Shown one piece after another: positions 37,737 through 46,313 of a stretch of DNA of 64,000 nucleotides. The first letter of the stretch is position 1. Each line of letters starts with the position of its first letter. Under the pieces are notes generated by a model. The model ran no database searches. It saw nothing but the letters and a program-made list of their open reading frames with translations, and was not told the origin of the DNA. Origin of the DNA: Mycobacterium szulgai (GTDB lineage: Bacteria; Actinomycetota; Actinomycetes; Mycobacteriales; Mycobacteriaceae); assembly GCF_002116635.1 (NCBI RefSeq), contig NZ_LQPW01000120.1, positions 124,001 to 188,000 on the forward strand, written 5' to 3'. Both the position numbers and the translations under genes were made by a program.

Positions 37737-38222
37737 ATGATCAATGCCATGAACACTTCAGCAAAGACCGAATTCCAGAGCCGCGGCATGGCCGCTGCGC
37801 TGCTGGCCACGGCGATCATCGCGACCCCAGTGGGTCTGGCGGCACCGGGCCACGCCGACGGCGGCCAGCCGGCGTCGCCGGGCACGGCAACGCAACTGCA
37901 ATCGCTGATACCTACACCGGCGAACACCCAGCACACCGACGGCCCGGCCACCATTGCCAACAACGGCATCCGGATGCACTTCATGGTCAACGGGGCAGCA
38001 ATGGCCGTTCTGGACGCGTACAAGGCCGAGCTAGAGGGCATGGGCTGGACGGTGACCGTGGCGAGTTCAGGTGGTTGGGGAGGAGCCGGCGGCGCCACCT
38101 TCACCGGGACCCACGGCGGAAGTTATGGCGTATTCAGCGGAGGAGGCTCCGGTGGCGTCACCGACGTCAAGTCCTGCGCGTGGCCGGCACAGCCCGCGAA
38201 CCCCAACTGCGGTGGCGGCTGA
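37737..38222 (+). CDS. Small secreted Gly-rich protein, unknown function
   Basis: The protein has 161 residues from ATG 37737 (another in-frame ATG at 37749). A signal peptide (GMAAALLATAIIATPVGLAAPGHA, cleavage near residue 41) leads to a mature domain of about 115 residues: a short region with ANNGIRMHFMVNGAAMAVLDAYKAELEGMGWTVTV, then a Gly/Ser-rich strand region and a C-terminal Cys pair (SCAWPAQPANPNCGGG) that may form a disulphide. It resembles other conserved mycobacterial exported proteins. Function is unknown. It is divergent from the mce operon and followed by tRNA-His on the other strand. Confidence 0.82.
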   Translation: MINAMNTSAKTEFQSRGMAAALLATAIIATPVGLAAPGHADGGQPASPGTATQLQSLIPTPANTQHTDGPATIANNGIRMHFMVNGAAMAVLDAYKAELEGMGWTVTVASSGGWGGAGGATFTGTHGGSYGVFSGGGSGGVTDVKSCAWPAQPANPNCGGG

Positions 38223-38284
38223 TTCGTCGCCGCACAGTCAGGCGAAAGCAGAAGGTCAGAGGGTAGAAATACCCTCTGACCTCA

Positions 38285-38361
38285 TGGGGTGAGTGACGGG
38301 ACTCGAACCCGCGACATTCAGGATCACAACCTGACGCTCTACCAACTGAACTACACCCACC
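38285..38361 (-). tRNA. tRNA-His (GUG anticodon)
   Basis: On the minus strand a cloverleaf forms with acceptor GTGGGTG/CACTCAC (one G-U pair), anticodon stem TCAGG/CCTGA with loop TTGTGAT (anticodon GTG), and T loop GGTTCGAGT. The extra G at position -1 faces discriminator C73, the hallmark of tRNA-His. A 3' CCA is encoded at 38285-38287. In M. tuberculosis it also lies next to orn. Confidence 0.97.
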
Positions 38362-38409
38362 ATGACCACCGGCCGGCCCCGAGAGGCGCAACGAGCGGCG
38401 ACGTCGATA

Positions 38410-39057
38410 TTAACCGCTTGGACGCTCGTCGGCCGAATCAATATCTTCCGGCGTGGCCTCCGCGCCGGAAATTTCGGCGACCACCGCCGCAATTTCGCTG
38501 GTAGACGGGCCTGGCGGCGGCACGAACGCAGTGCGCCGGTAGTACTGCAATTCGCGGATGGACTCATGGATGTCAGCGAGCGCCCGGTGCGCGAGCCCCT
38601 TGGGCGGCTGGCCGAAGTAGATCCGCGGGTACCAGCGTCGGCAGAGTTCCTTGATCGAGCTGACGTCGATCATCCGGTAGTGCAGGAACCCGTCGAGCTT
38701 GGGCATGTCGCGGGCGATGAAGGACCGGTCGGTGGCGATCGAGTTGCCGGCCAGCGGCGCCGTCTTGGGTTGCTTGACGTGCTCGCCGATGTAGTCGAGC
38801 ACCATCTGTTCAGCCGTCGCGAGGTCGACCGTGGACGCCCGCACCTCGTCGATCAGCCCTGATCGCGAATGCATTTCGGCGACGATCTCGATCATCGACG
38901 ACAGCGCGGCTTCTTCGGCGTGGATCACCACGTCGACCCCGTCGCCCAGGATGTTCAGATCGGCATCGGTGACCAGCACGGCGATCTCGATCAGCTTGTC
39001 CGAGCCCAGATCAAGCCCGGTCATCTCGCAGTCGATCCACACCAATTCGTCGCGCAC
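38410..39057 (-). CDS. orn: Oligoribonuclease
   Basis: This 215-residue DEDDh 3'-5' exonuclease hydrolyses di- to penta-ribonucleotides left by RNA decay and, in bacteria with cyclic dinucleotides, pGpG/pApA. The motif residues are present: WIDCEMTGLD (Asp/Glu), the central GNSIATDRSFIARDMP with Asp, and HRALADIHESIREL with His and Asp. The start is GTG 39057, matching Rv2511. An upstream extension to 39153 would run into the divergent gene's promoter. It sits beside tRNA-His, as in M. tuberculosis. Confidence 0.96.
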   Translation of the reverse strand: MRDELVWIDCEMTGLDLGSDKLIEIAVLVTDADLNILGDGVDVVIHAEEAALSSMIEIVAEMHSRSGLIDEVRASTVDLATAEQMVLDYIGEHVKQPKTAPLAGNSIATDRSFIARDMPKLDGFLHYRMIDVSSIKELCRRWYPRIYFGQPPKGLAHRALADIHESIRELQYYRRTAFVPPPGPSTSEIAAVVAEISGAEATPEDIDSADERPSG

Positions 39058-39145
39058 AGCGCTCAGCGTAAGCCCATGTGAGGCCCCGCCCGTGGATTCC
39101 CCTACACAAGTAGTGTGATGCTTTGCCGCACTGCGAGGGGAACTG

Positions 39146-40729
39146 ATGAGCACTGAATCGGCAGCGGGTGGGCCCGACGGTCCTGCGAAGCGGATCTCGG
39201 CCGGTTATGCCGTCGCCGGCCAAGCGCTGGAATTGGGCACCGTCGTCGTCGATGGCCAAGCCGATCCGGCCGCGCAGATACGTATTCCGCTGGCCACCGT
39301 CAACCGTCACGGTCTGGTGGCCGGGGCCACCGGGACCGGCAAGACGAAGACGCTGCAGCTGATCGCCGAGCAGCTCAGCGCCGCGGGGGTGGCAGTGCTG
39401 ATGGCCGACGTGAAGGGCGATCTGTCCGGCCTGGCGCGACCGGGGGAGGGCAACGACAAGACCGCCGCGCGCGCCAAGGACACCGGCGACAACTGGACAC
39501 CCACGGCGTTTCCGGTGGAGTTCTTGTCCCTGGGCACCGATGGCATCGGCGTTCCGGTGCGCGCCACCGTTTCCAGTTTCGGCCCGGTTCTGTTGTCAAA
39601 AGTGCTGGGGCTCAACGCCACTCAAGAGTCGACGCTGGGGCTGATCTTCCATTGGGCGAAGGAAAACAACCGCGCGCTGGTCACGCTGGACCAGTTGCGC
39701 AACGCCATCAGCCATCTGACCAGTGAGGCGGGCAAGGCCGACCTGAAATCCCTCGGCGGGGTCTCGTCGACGACCGCCGGTGTCATCCTGCGGTCGCTGG
39801 TAAACCTCGAAGCAGAAGGCGGTGACACGTTCTTCGGCGAGCCGAAGCTGGACCCACAGGATCTGCTGCGTGTCGACGACCAGGGCCACGGCGTCATCTC
39901 GCTGCTCGAATTCAGCGGGCAGTCGTTGCGTCCGGTCATCTTCTCCACCTTCCTGATGTGGGTGCTGGCGGACCTGTTTCAAGTCCTGCCTGAGGTCGGT
40001 GACGTAGACAAGCCCAAGCTGGTCTTCTTCTTCGACGAGGCGCATCTTTTGTTCACCGATGCCTCCAAGGCATTCCTCGAGCGGGTCGAGCAGACGGTCA
40101 AGCTGATTCGTTCCAAGGGCGTCGGTGTTTTCTTCTGCACCCAGCTGCCCACCGATCTGCCCAACGACGTGCTCTCCCAACTCGGAGCCAGGGTGCAGCA
40201 CGCATTGCGCGCGTTCACTCCCGATGACCAGAAGGCGCTGAGCAAGACCGTGCGCACCTATCCGAAAACAGATGTCTACGACCTGGAGTCGGCGTTGACG
40301 TCACTGGGAATCGGTGAAGCGATTGTCACCGTGCTGTCCGAGAAGGGCGCACCCACACCGGTCGCCTGGACACGCATGCGAGTACCACGGTCGCTCATGG
40401 CCGCCATCGGTACCGACGCGGTTGCTGCCGCGGCCAAATCAAGTCCGCTGCAGGCCAAATACGGCCAGACGATCCAGCAGGCAACGGAACCTCAAGTGCC
40501 CCAACAGGTCCCGCCGCCGCAGGAAACGCCGCAGCCGCGCGGACAATACGACCCGCTGCCGTGGCCCGACCAACTCGAGGTGCCGCCGATGCCTGCGCCC
40601 GCGGAGCCGCAAGGTCCCGCCATGTGGGAGCAGGTACTGCAGAACCCGACGGTGAAAAGCGCGATCAACACCGGGGTACGCGAGGCGATGCGCAACCTGT
40701 TCGGCAGCGGCCGGCGTCGCCGGAAATGA
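39146..40729 (+). CDS. HerA/DUF853-type ATPase (Rv2510c-like)
   Basis: The protein has 527 residues. Walker A is GATGTGKTKT near residue 60, Walker B is KLVFFFDEAHLLF, and VADVKGDLSG follows the P-loop as in HerA/FtsK-like helicases. The DUF853 family is of unknown function but is usually described as a DNA-translocase-type ATPase. The last 90 residues are Pro/Gln-rich (EPQVPQQVPPPQETPQ) and then basic. It is divergent from orn and nearly touches cmrA on the opposite strand, an order shared with Rv2511-Rv2509. Confidence 0.93.
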   Translation: MSTESAAGGPDGPAKRISAGYAVAGQALELGTVVVDGQADPAAQIRIPLATVNRHGLVAGATGTGKTKTLQLIAEQLSAAGVAVLMADVKGDLSGLARPGEGNDKTAARAKDTGDNWTPTAFPVEFLSLGTDGIGVPVRATVSSFGPVLLSKVLGLNATQESTLGLIFHWAKENNRALVTLDQLRNAISHLTSEAGKADLKSLGGVSSTTAGVILRSLVNLEAEGGDTFFGEPKLDPQDLLRVDDQGHGVISLLEFSGQSLRPVIFSTFLMWVLADLFQVLPEVGDVDKPKLVFFFDEAHLLFTDASKAFLERVEQTVKLIRSKGVGVFFCTQLPTDLPNDVLSQLGARVQHALRAFTPDDQKALSKTVRTYPKTDVYDLESALTSLGIGEAIVTVLSEKGAPTPVAWTRMRVPRSLMAAIGTDAVAAAAKSSPLQAKYGQTIQQATEPQVPQQVPPPQETPQPRGQYDPLPWPDQLEVPPMPAPAEPQGPAMWEQVLQNPTVKSAINTGVREAMRNLFGSGRRRRK

Positions 40730-40736
40730 CCCGGCC

Positions 40737-41543
40737 CTAGCCGCCACCGAGCTTCTTGTAGAACGCGCCCACGATCGGAGCCACGACGGCACGGGGCCCG
40801 TAGCCGCTCGCCACCGACATCGCCTTGGACGTCAGACCCGGCACCACCCGCATCTTGTTGCGCTCCAAAGCGTCCAGCGATATCTGCGCGGTGTGCTCCG
40901 TCGAAATCCACAGGAAGTCGGGCACCAGCTTCTCGACGAGCGAGCGTTCGGCGTCGGCGGGCAGGTCGCTGCGCACCGGCCCCGGGGCCAACACCGTGAC
41001 ATGCACACCGCAGCGGCGCAACTCGCCGCGCAACGATTCACTGAACGTGTTCGCGAACGCCTTGGTGGCGGCATATGTGGCGTTGTAGGGGATTGGCGAA
41101 TTGCCGGCTGCTGAACCGGAAATCAAGATCCCGCCGGCCTTTCGTTCGACCATACCCGGCAGCACGGCCAGCGTAAGGTCATGCACACCAAGGACATTCA
41201 ACTGCACCTGAGCTTTTTCCCCCGCCGGGTCCAGTGTCGCTATCGGGCCGAACGTCGCGGTTCCCGCGTTGGCGCACAGAATTGAGATGGGCCGCGCGGC
41301 CAATTCCTCGCACAGCTTTCCTCGTTCGGACGGGTCAGCGAGATCGGCGGGTCGCACATCGATGGTGACCCGATACTGGTCGGTCAGCCTGGCCGCCAAA
41401 TCGTTGAGCAGGTCTTCGCGGCGCGCGGTGACGATCAGGTTGTGCCCGCGCGCGGCAAGTTCGGTGGCCAGGGCTTCGCCGATGTTCTGCGAAGCGCCGG
41501 TGACCACCGCACGCGCGTCAGGACTGGGAGCGGGAATGGGCAT
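40737..41543 (-). CDS. cmrA: Mycolate reductase (short-chain dehydrogenase)
   Basis: This 268-residue classical SDR has the cofactor motif TGASQNIG at about residues 15-22, NAGTAT, ISGSAAGN with the catalytic Ser, and YAATK with catalytic Tyr/Lys. Rv2509, the M. tuberculosis orthologue at the same position, reduces the 3-oxo group of newly condensed mycolates, the last step of mycolic acid formation. The orthologue assignment rests on near-identity of the opening PIPAPSPDARAVVTGASQNIG and on synteny. ATG 41543 is used, with an ATG two codons upstream as an alternative. Confidence 0.94.
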   Translation of the reverse strand: MPIPAPSPDARAVVTGASQNIGEALATELAARGHNLIVTARREDLLNDLAARLTDQYRVTIDVRPADLADPSERGKLCEELAARPISILCANAGTATFGPIATLDPAGEKAQVQLNVLGVHDLTLAVLPGMVERKAGGILISGSAAGNSPIPYNATYAATKAFANTFSESLRGELRRCGVHVTVLAPGPVRSDLPADAERSLVEKLVPDFLWISTEHTAQISLDALERNKMRVVPGLTSKAMSVASGYGPRAVVAPIVGAFYKKLGGG

Positions 41544-41605
41544 GAGCACGATCGTAAACGTGCACCGGAAGCGGGGACCCTGCCGATCCCATTAGAGTGC
41601 CGGGC

Positions 41606-42997
41606 ATGAATCAGCCGGGGCCGGGTCCCGTCGAGCCTGCAAATCCGCAGACAAACTCCGAGTACGGGCCTGCGATATTGCAGCCTCGGCGCCAACCGCG
41701 ATCTCGCATTGTGGCGTGGGCATTGTGGGATTGCGGTTCCACCGGTCTGAACGCGATCGTGACGACGTTTGTGTTCTCGGTCTACCTGACCAACAGCGTG
41801 GGCGTGGGCACGCCAGGCGGCGCCACGCCGGAAAGCTGGCTGGGCCGCGCCGGGGCCTTCGCCGGGATAACCATCGCCGTGCTGGCGCCGGTGGTCGGAG
41901 TGTGGGTGGAGTCCCCGCATCGCCGGCGGGTGGCGCTGGGCGTATTGACCGGGGTAGCGGTGGCCCTGACCTGCGCGATGTTCCTCATCCACGACAGTCC
42001 CGGCTACCTGTGGGCCGGGCTGGCGTTGCTGGCCCTGACGGCGGCATGCAGCGACCTGGCCAGCGTCCCGTACAACGCCATGCTGCGACAGCTCTCGACG
42101 CCTTCGACTGCCGGCCGGATTTCCGGGTTCGGCTGGGCGGCGGGTTATGCCGGCAGCGTCCTGCTGCTGGTGCTGGTCTATGTGGGCTTCGTCTCCGGCC
42201 GAGGCGACGTGCGTGGGTTGCTGCAGCTGCCCGCTCAGGACGGGCTCAACGTGCGCGCGGCGATGCTGATGGCCGCGGCGTGGCTGGCGTTGTTGGCGCT
42301 GCCGCTACTTTTGGTGGCACACCGACTACCCGATTCCGGCGCGGTGGCCCGCTCGACCACCACCGTGCGGGGCGCCTATCGCAAGCTATGGACCGACATC
42401 ACCGGCGAATGGCGCCGCGACCGCAACCTCGTCTACTTCTTGATCGCCAGCGCGATCTTTCGGGACGGGCTCGCGGCGATGTTCGCCTTCGGCGCGGTGC
42501 TCGGAGTGAACGTCTACGGACTCACCCAGGCCGATGTGCTGATGTTCGGCGTGGCCGGAAGCGTGGTGGCCGCGCTCGGTGCGACGGTGGGCGGATTCGT
42601 CGACCACCGAGTGGGATCCAAGCCCGTCATCGTCGTGTCGCTGGCCGCGATCCTCACGTCGGCGCTCACCCTGATGACGCTGTCTGGATCGTTCGCGTTC
42701 TGGGTGTGCGGGCTGCTGCTGTGCCTGTTCATCGGACCGTCGCAGTCGTCGGCACGCGCCTTGTTGCTGCGCATGGCTCAGCACGGGAAGGAGGGGGTGG
42801 CGTTCGGCCTGTACACGATGACGGGCCGGGCGGTGGCGTTCCTGGCGCCTTGGCTGTTCTCTGTGTTCGTCGACGTGTTCGACGCGGTTCGCGCCGGCTT
42901 GGGCGGGATCTGCCTGGTGCTGTTCGTCGGCCTGGTGGCGATGCTGGCGGTTCGTGTGCCGCGGCACGGCGTCACAGTCGTCGCCGAAACGGCCTAG
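41606..42997 (+). CDS. MFS-type permease, UMF1-like (Rv2508c-like)
   Basis: The protein has 463 residues from ATG 41606 (GTG 41597 is an alternative) with twelve predicted membrane segments. RRVALGV fits the basic loop after the second helix of MFS proteins, and WALWDCGSTGLNAIVTTFVFSVYL is the UMF1-family opening. UMF1 proteins are transporters whose substrates are mostly unknown (the yeast relative Atg22 exports amino acids from the vacuole). It is divergent from cmrA and overlaps the MmpS-like gene at the 3' end by four bases. Confidence 0.91.
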   Translation: MNQPGPGPVEPANPQTNSEYGPAILQPRRQPRSRIVAWALWDCGSTGLNAIVTTFVFSVYLTNSVGVGTPGGATPESWLGRAGAFAGITIAVLAPVVGVWVESPHRRRVALGVLTGVAVALTCAMFLIHDSPGYLWAGLALLALTAACSDLASVPYNAMLRQLSTPSTAGRISGFGWAAGYAGSVLLLVLVYVGFVSGRGDVRGLLQLPAQDGLNVRAAMLMAAAWLALLALPLLLVAHRLPDSGAVARSTTTVRGAYRKLWTDITGEWRRDRNLVYFLIASAIFRDGLAAMFAFGAVLGVNVYGLTQADVLMFGVAGSVVAALGATVGGFVDHRVGSKPVIVVSLAAILTSALTLMTLSGSFAFWVCGLLLCLFIGPSQSSARALLLRMAQHGKEGVAFGLYTMTGRAVAFLAPWLFSVFVDVFDAVRAGLGGICLVLFVGLVAMLAVRVPRHGVTVVAETA

Positions 42998-43785
42998 TTC
43001 GTCGGGGCGTCGCAGATGGTCAAGCCCACCCCGGTGCGCTGACGTACCTGCACTCCAGCCACGGTCACCGAACAGGTGACGTTGTGGCCGATGTTGACGA
43101 TCGTGACGGTTGCCGGATGTTCCGTCGACCTCGACAGGCTGACCTCTTTGCTCCACGGCAGTGCAACATTGAACTCGGTCTGGATGACGTCCCCGGTGTC
43201 GAGGTAGGTGACGCTGATGGCGCGGCCTTCGCCGGTGACGTTATAGACAACGGTCTGCATGGCGCCGGCCGGGGTGGTTGCGGTGGGGGTACCCGACTCG
43301 GTTGTGGTCGTTGGCGTCGACGTGACACTGGGCGAAGGCGTAGTCCTGGTCGTGGTCGGAAGTGTCGAACTCGGCGTCGGCATCGGCGGCAACGGCTCGA
43401 CCGCCGTTTGATCCTTGACCGACATATTCGCAATCACCAGTGCGATGACCAGCCCGACCACCAACAACACGGCCGCGCCGGCGGCGACCCACAACCAGCG
43501 CGGTGTCTTCGGGCCGTGCGGTGGCGGCGGCTCCTCAGGTGGGCCGGAACCCGGCGTGCCCTGGTCTTGCATCCAGTACGGCGGCAACTGCTGGGTGGGG
43601 TTGGGGTCGTTGGGGCCCGGCGTCCACGGCGGGACGGTGCCGCCATAGGTGGGCGCGTACGGCGCCTGACCGGCGTACGCCGGATCGATGGGCGGCGGAT
43701 TGTAGGAACCCTGCGGCCCGACCGGTCCCGCCCCCGATTGAGGGGGACCAAACCTTTGGGGCCGACGTGGATCGTTCATGTCCAC
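42994..43785 (-). CDS. Pro-rich membrane protein with MmpS-like domain (Rv2507-like)
   Basis: The protein has 263 residues. A cytosolic Pro/Gly/Tyr/Gln-rich segment (about 1-90) leads to one membrane segment (WLWVAAGAAVLLVVGLVIALVIA), a Thr/Ser/Pro-rich stalk (about 140-175), and an outer beta-sandwich (VVYNVTGEGRAISVTYLDTGD...GVQVRQRTGVGLTICDAP) that matches the exported domain of MmpS proteins. There is no MmpL nearby. The stalk may be glycosylated, which is inference. It converges on the MFS permease gene. Confidence 0.88.
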   Translation of the reverse strand: MDMNDPRRPQRFGPPQSGAGPVGPQGSYNPPPIDPAYAGQAPYAPTYGGTVPPWTPGPNDPNPTQQLPPYWMQDQGTPGSGPPEEPPPPHGPKTPRWLWVAAGAAVLLVVGLVIALVIANMSVKDQTAVEPLPPMPTPSSTLPTTTRTTPSPSVTSTPTTTTESGTPTATTPAGAMQTVVYNVTGEGRAISVTYLDTGDVIQTEFNVALPWSKEVSLSRSTEHPATVTIVNIGHNVTCSVTVAGVQVRQRTGVGLTICDAPTN

Positions 43786-43847
43786 CTCATGGATTGCAGG
43801 GTACCCAAGACTCGCGCGGCAGCGCTGGCGGACTGCTCTGCCGGTGC

Positions 43848-44483
43848 TTACTTGCCCCCGGCGGTTAGCGCGGCGAGCGTCATGGCCCGCATGACGGCGC
43901 GGGAACGAACCGTGCGCGCCGGCTTGGTGTCGGCCGACTTCATGCTGTGCGGTGTCGAGTTCAGCAGGCCGAAGGTGGCGTGTGCCATCAGCCGGGCATC
44001 AGCTTCGGCCAAGTCGGGGTGAAGCTCGCGCAACACGCCCACCCAGACCTCGACGTATTGCCGCTGGGCTTTGCGTACTTGCCGTTCCGCGGCGTCGGGC
44101 AGGTGCGCAAGGTCACGGTCCTGGATGCGGATGAGGTTGGGTTCCCCCAACGCGAAATCAAGGTGAAAGTCGATGAGGCCGTCCAGCGCCGCGGTCGGAT
44201 CCGGGTTGTGTGCCGTGACGTCGCGCGCGCCGGCCAGCAGCCGGGCACTGATGCCCACCAGCAACTCGACCAGCAGTGACTCCTTGTTGGGGAAGTGACG
44301 GTAAATCGCCGGACCGCTGACGCCGGCAGCGGCACCGATGTCCTCCAGTCGCACCGCCAGGAAACCGCGCTCGGCGAACAGGCGCTCGGCGGCCGACAGG
44401 AGCTGCAGTCGCCGGTCGGACTTCAACTTGCTGCGACGATTCGGGGCCTCCGGCTGGCCCGGCCGGCCGTCGGGCGCGGTCAT
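43848..44483 (-). CDS. bkaR: TetR-family repressor BkaR
   Basis: The protein has 211 residues. The N-terminal helix-turn-helix (about 20-66) is typical of TetR proteins (RRLQLLSAAERLFAERGFLAVRLEDIGAAAGVSGPAIYRHFPNKESLL). The C-terminal part is an all-helical ligand domain. GGAGG precedes the ATG by eight bases. It corresponds to Rv2506 (BkaR), reported to repress the adjoining branched-chain keto-acid operon. It is divergent from fadD35, and two candidate operators lie between them, so it very probably also controls its own expression. The inducer is unknown but could be an acyl-CoA of the pathway. Confidence 0.94.
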   Translation of the reverse strand: MTAPDGRPGQPEAPNRRSKLKSDRRLQLLSAAERLFAERGFLAVRLEDIGAAAGVSGPAIYRHFPNKESLLVELLVGISARLLAGARDVTAHNPDPTAALDGLIDFHLDFALGEPNLIRIQDRDLAHLPDAAERQVRKAQRQYVEVWVGVLRELHPDLAEADARLMAHATFGLLNSTPHSMKSADTKPARTVRSRAVMRAMTLAALTAGGK

Positions 44484-44516
44484 GACGGCCTCCGTCCCAA
44501 CTGGTTCTGGACACTT

Positions 44517-44536
44517 CGGTTAATCGTCACTAACAT
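44517..44536. promoter_or_regulatory. Candidate BkaR operator 1 (bkaR-fadD35 promoter)
   Basis: The 20-mer CGGTTAATCGTCACTAACAT has inverted GTTA...TAAC arms and the same spacing as operator 3 before scoA. Shared positions are C.GTTAATC...A.TAAC. It lies 34 bp from the bkaR start and 62 bp from the fadD35 start. Confidence 0.65.
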
Positions 44537-44541
44537 AGCAC

Positions 44542-44561
44542 GAGTTATTCGCTGTTAACTC
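44542..44561. promoter_or_regulatory. Candidate BkaR operator 2 (bkaR-fadD35 promoter)
   Basis: GAGTTATTCGCTGTTAACTC is a 20-mer with perfect GAGTTA/TAACTC arms. It matches operator 3 at AGTTA, TC and TTAACT in the same register. It starts 25 bp after operator 1, about two and a half helical turns, and lies 37 bp before the fadD35 start. Confidence 0.65.
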
Positions 44562-44597
44562 GAGTTTGTCGCGTGGGGGGCGCCAGGCGGAGGAACC

Positions 44598-46226
44598 GTG
44601 ACCACAGCAGGCCCCCTTTCGTATGAGCGCGGTCCGGCCGAACCCGCACTACTGGCGACGACGATCGGCGCCAATCTGGCCAATACCGCGGCGCTGTATG
44701 GGACGCGGGATGCTCTGGTCGACATCCAGGCCGCGCGGCGGTGGACGTACGACGAACTGCTTGCCGCCGTGCGCCGCCTGGCGACCGGACTGATGCGGGC
44801 CGGAATCGGGCCTGGCGATCGGGTTGGAATCTGGGCGCCGAACCGGTGGGAGTGGGTCCTGGTTCAGTATGCGACCGCTGAGATCGGCGCGGTGCTGGTG
44901 ACCATCAATCCCGCCTACCGTGAGCGTGAATTAGACTATGCGCTAAGCCAATCCGGGGTTGCCATGGTGATTGCCGCGGCGGGCTTCAAGGATGCGGACT
45001 ACGCCAGGATGCTGGCTGAGGTGGTGCCGCACTGCCCCGGGGTGCGCGAGGTGGTGCTGTTGGACAGCGATGACTGGGAGCGGCTGGCCGGGGCACACGC
45101 CGACCTGACGATGTTGCAGAATATTGCGGCGACGTTGGACAGCACCGATCCCGTGAACATCCAATACACCTCAGGCACAACAGGTTTCCCGAAGGGTGTC
45201 ACGCTGAGTCATCGCAACATCCTCAACAACGGCTACCTGGTGGGCGAACTGCTCGACTACACCCCACACGATCGGATCTGCATCCCGGTGCCGTTCTATC
45301 ACTGCTTCGGCATGGTGATGGGCAATCTGGCGGCCACCAGCCACGGCGCCTGTATGGTGATCCCGGCGGCCCGCTTCGACCCCGCGGCCACGCTGCAAGC
45401 GGTGCAGGATGAACGGTGCACCAGCCTCTATGGGGTGCCCACGATGTTCATTGCCGAGCTGGGGCTGCCGAATTTCGCCGAGTACGAGCTGACGAGCCTG
45501 CGGACCGGGATCATGGCCGGCGCTGTCTGTCCGGTGGAGGTGATGCGCAAGGTGATGCACCGCATGCATATGCCCGGTGTGTCGATCTGCTACGGCATGA
45601 CCGAAACATCGCCCGTTTCGACCCAGACTCGCAGCGACGACTCGCTGGTGCGCCGCGTGGCCACCGTCGGCCGGGTAGGGCCGCACCTCGAAATCAAGGT
45701 GATCGACCCGCTCACCGGGCAGATGGTGCCGCGCGGCGTGACCGGCGAGTTGTGCACCCGCGGCTACTCGGTGATGGCGGGCTACTGGAACGAGCCGGAG
45801 CGTACCGCCGAGGTGATCGATGCCGACGGCTGGATGCACACCGGAGACCTGGCCGCGATGGATGAGTGCGGTTACCTACAGATCACCGGACGGATCAAGG
45901 ACATCGTCGTGCGCGGCGGCGAGAACATCTCCCCACGTGAAATCGAGGAGTTCCTGCACAGCCACCCTGATATCGCCGACGGCCACGTCATCGGGGTGCC
46001 CGACGCCAAGTACGGGGAGGAACTGATGGCGGTGGTCAAGCTGCGTTGCGGTGCGCCGGAGCTCACCGTCGAGCAACTGCGCGAATTCTGCACCGGCCGG
46101 ATCGCTGCGTTCAAGATCCCGCGGTATCTGTGGATCGTCGACGAATTCCCCATGACCGTCACCGGAAAGGTGCGCAAGGTGGAGATGCGGCAACAAGCGA
46201 TCGAGTACCTGCGCGACGCCCGGTGA
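44598..46226 (+). CDS. fadD35: Acyl-CoA synthetase FadD35
   Basis: This 542-residue AMP-forming ligase activates a carboxylic acid to its CoA thioester with ATP. The P-loop YTSGTTGFPKG is near residue 190-200, YGMTETSPVS is the A5 motif, GWMHTGDLA and GRIKDIVVRGGENI the adenylation hinge, and TVTGKVRKVEM gives the late catalytic Lys. The GTG start has GGAGG upstream. It is first in the BkaR-controlled operon, and its substrate is probably a branched short-chain acid, as inferred from context. Confidence 0.94.
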   Translation: MTTAGPLSYERGPAEPALLATTIGANLANTAALYGTRDALVDIQAARRWTYDELLAAVRRLATGLMRAGIGPGDRVGIWAPNRWEWVLVQYATAEIGAVLVTINPAYRERELDYALSQSGVAMVIAAAGFKDADYARMLAEVVPHCPGVREVVLLDSDDWERLAGAHADLTMLQNIAATLDSTDPVNIQYTSGTTGFPKGVTLSHRNILNNGYLVGELLDYTPHDRICIPVPFYHCFGMVMGNLAATSHGACMVIPAARFDPAATLQAVQDERCTSLYGVPTMFIAELGLPNFAEYELTSLRTGIMAGAVCPVEVMRKVMHRMHMPGVSICYGMTETSPVSTQTRSDDSLVRRVATVGRVGPHLEIKVIDPLTGQMVPRGVTGELCTRGYSVMAGYWNEPERTAEVIDADGWMHTGDLAAMDECGYLQITGRIKDIVVRGGENISPREIEEFLHSHPDIADGHVIGVPDAKYGEELMAVVKLRCGAPELTVEQLREFCTGRIAAFKIPRYLWIVDEFPMTVTGKVRKVEMRQQAIEYLRDAR

Positions 46227-46273
46227 CAGTGCTGTCCCTGGACGCGTCGCGAGGGCGGTGGTATCCTCGGCTC

Positions 46274-46293
46274 CAGTTAATCAGGATTAACTG
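46274..46293. promoter_or_regulatory. Candidate BkaR operator 3 (upstream of scoA)
   Basis: CAGTTAATCAGGATTAACTG has perfect 8-bp inverted arms (CAGTTAAT/ATTAACTG) around CAGG. It is the most symmetric of three matching sites and lies 21 bp before the scoA start, between fadD35 and scoA. This suggests a second promoter and separate repression of scoA-citE. Confidence 0.72.
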
Positions 46294-46313
46294 AACCGGA
46301 GGCCATGCGGTAA

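Noticed and set aside
41716..44022. A 768-codon open frame on the plus strand across the MFS permease and MmpS-like genes
   Set aside because: It is Arg/Gly-rich and lies in a shifted frame over two well-supported genes on both strands. No domain is recognisable and it lacks a start with a ribosome binding site.
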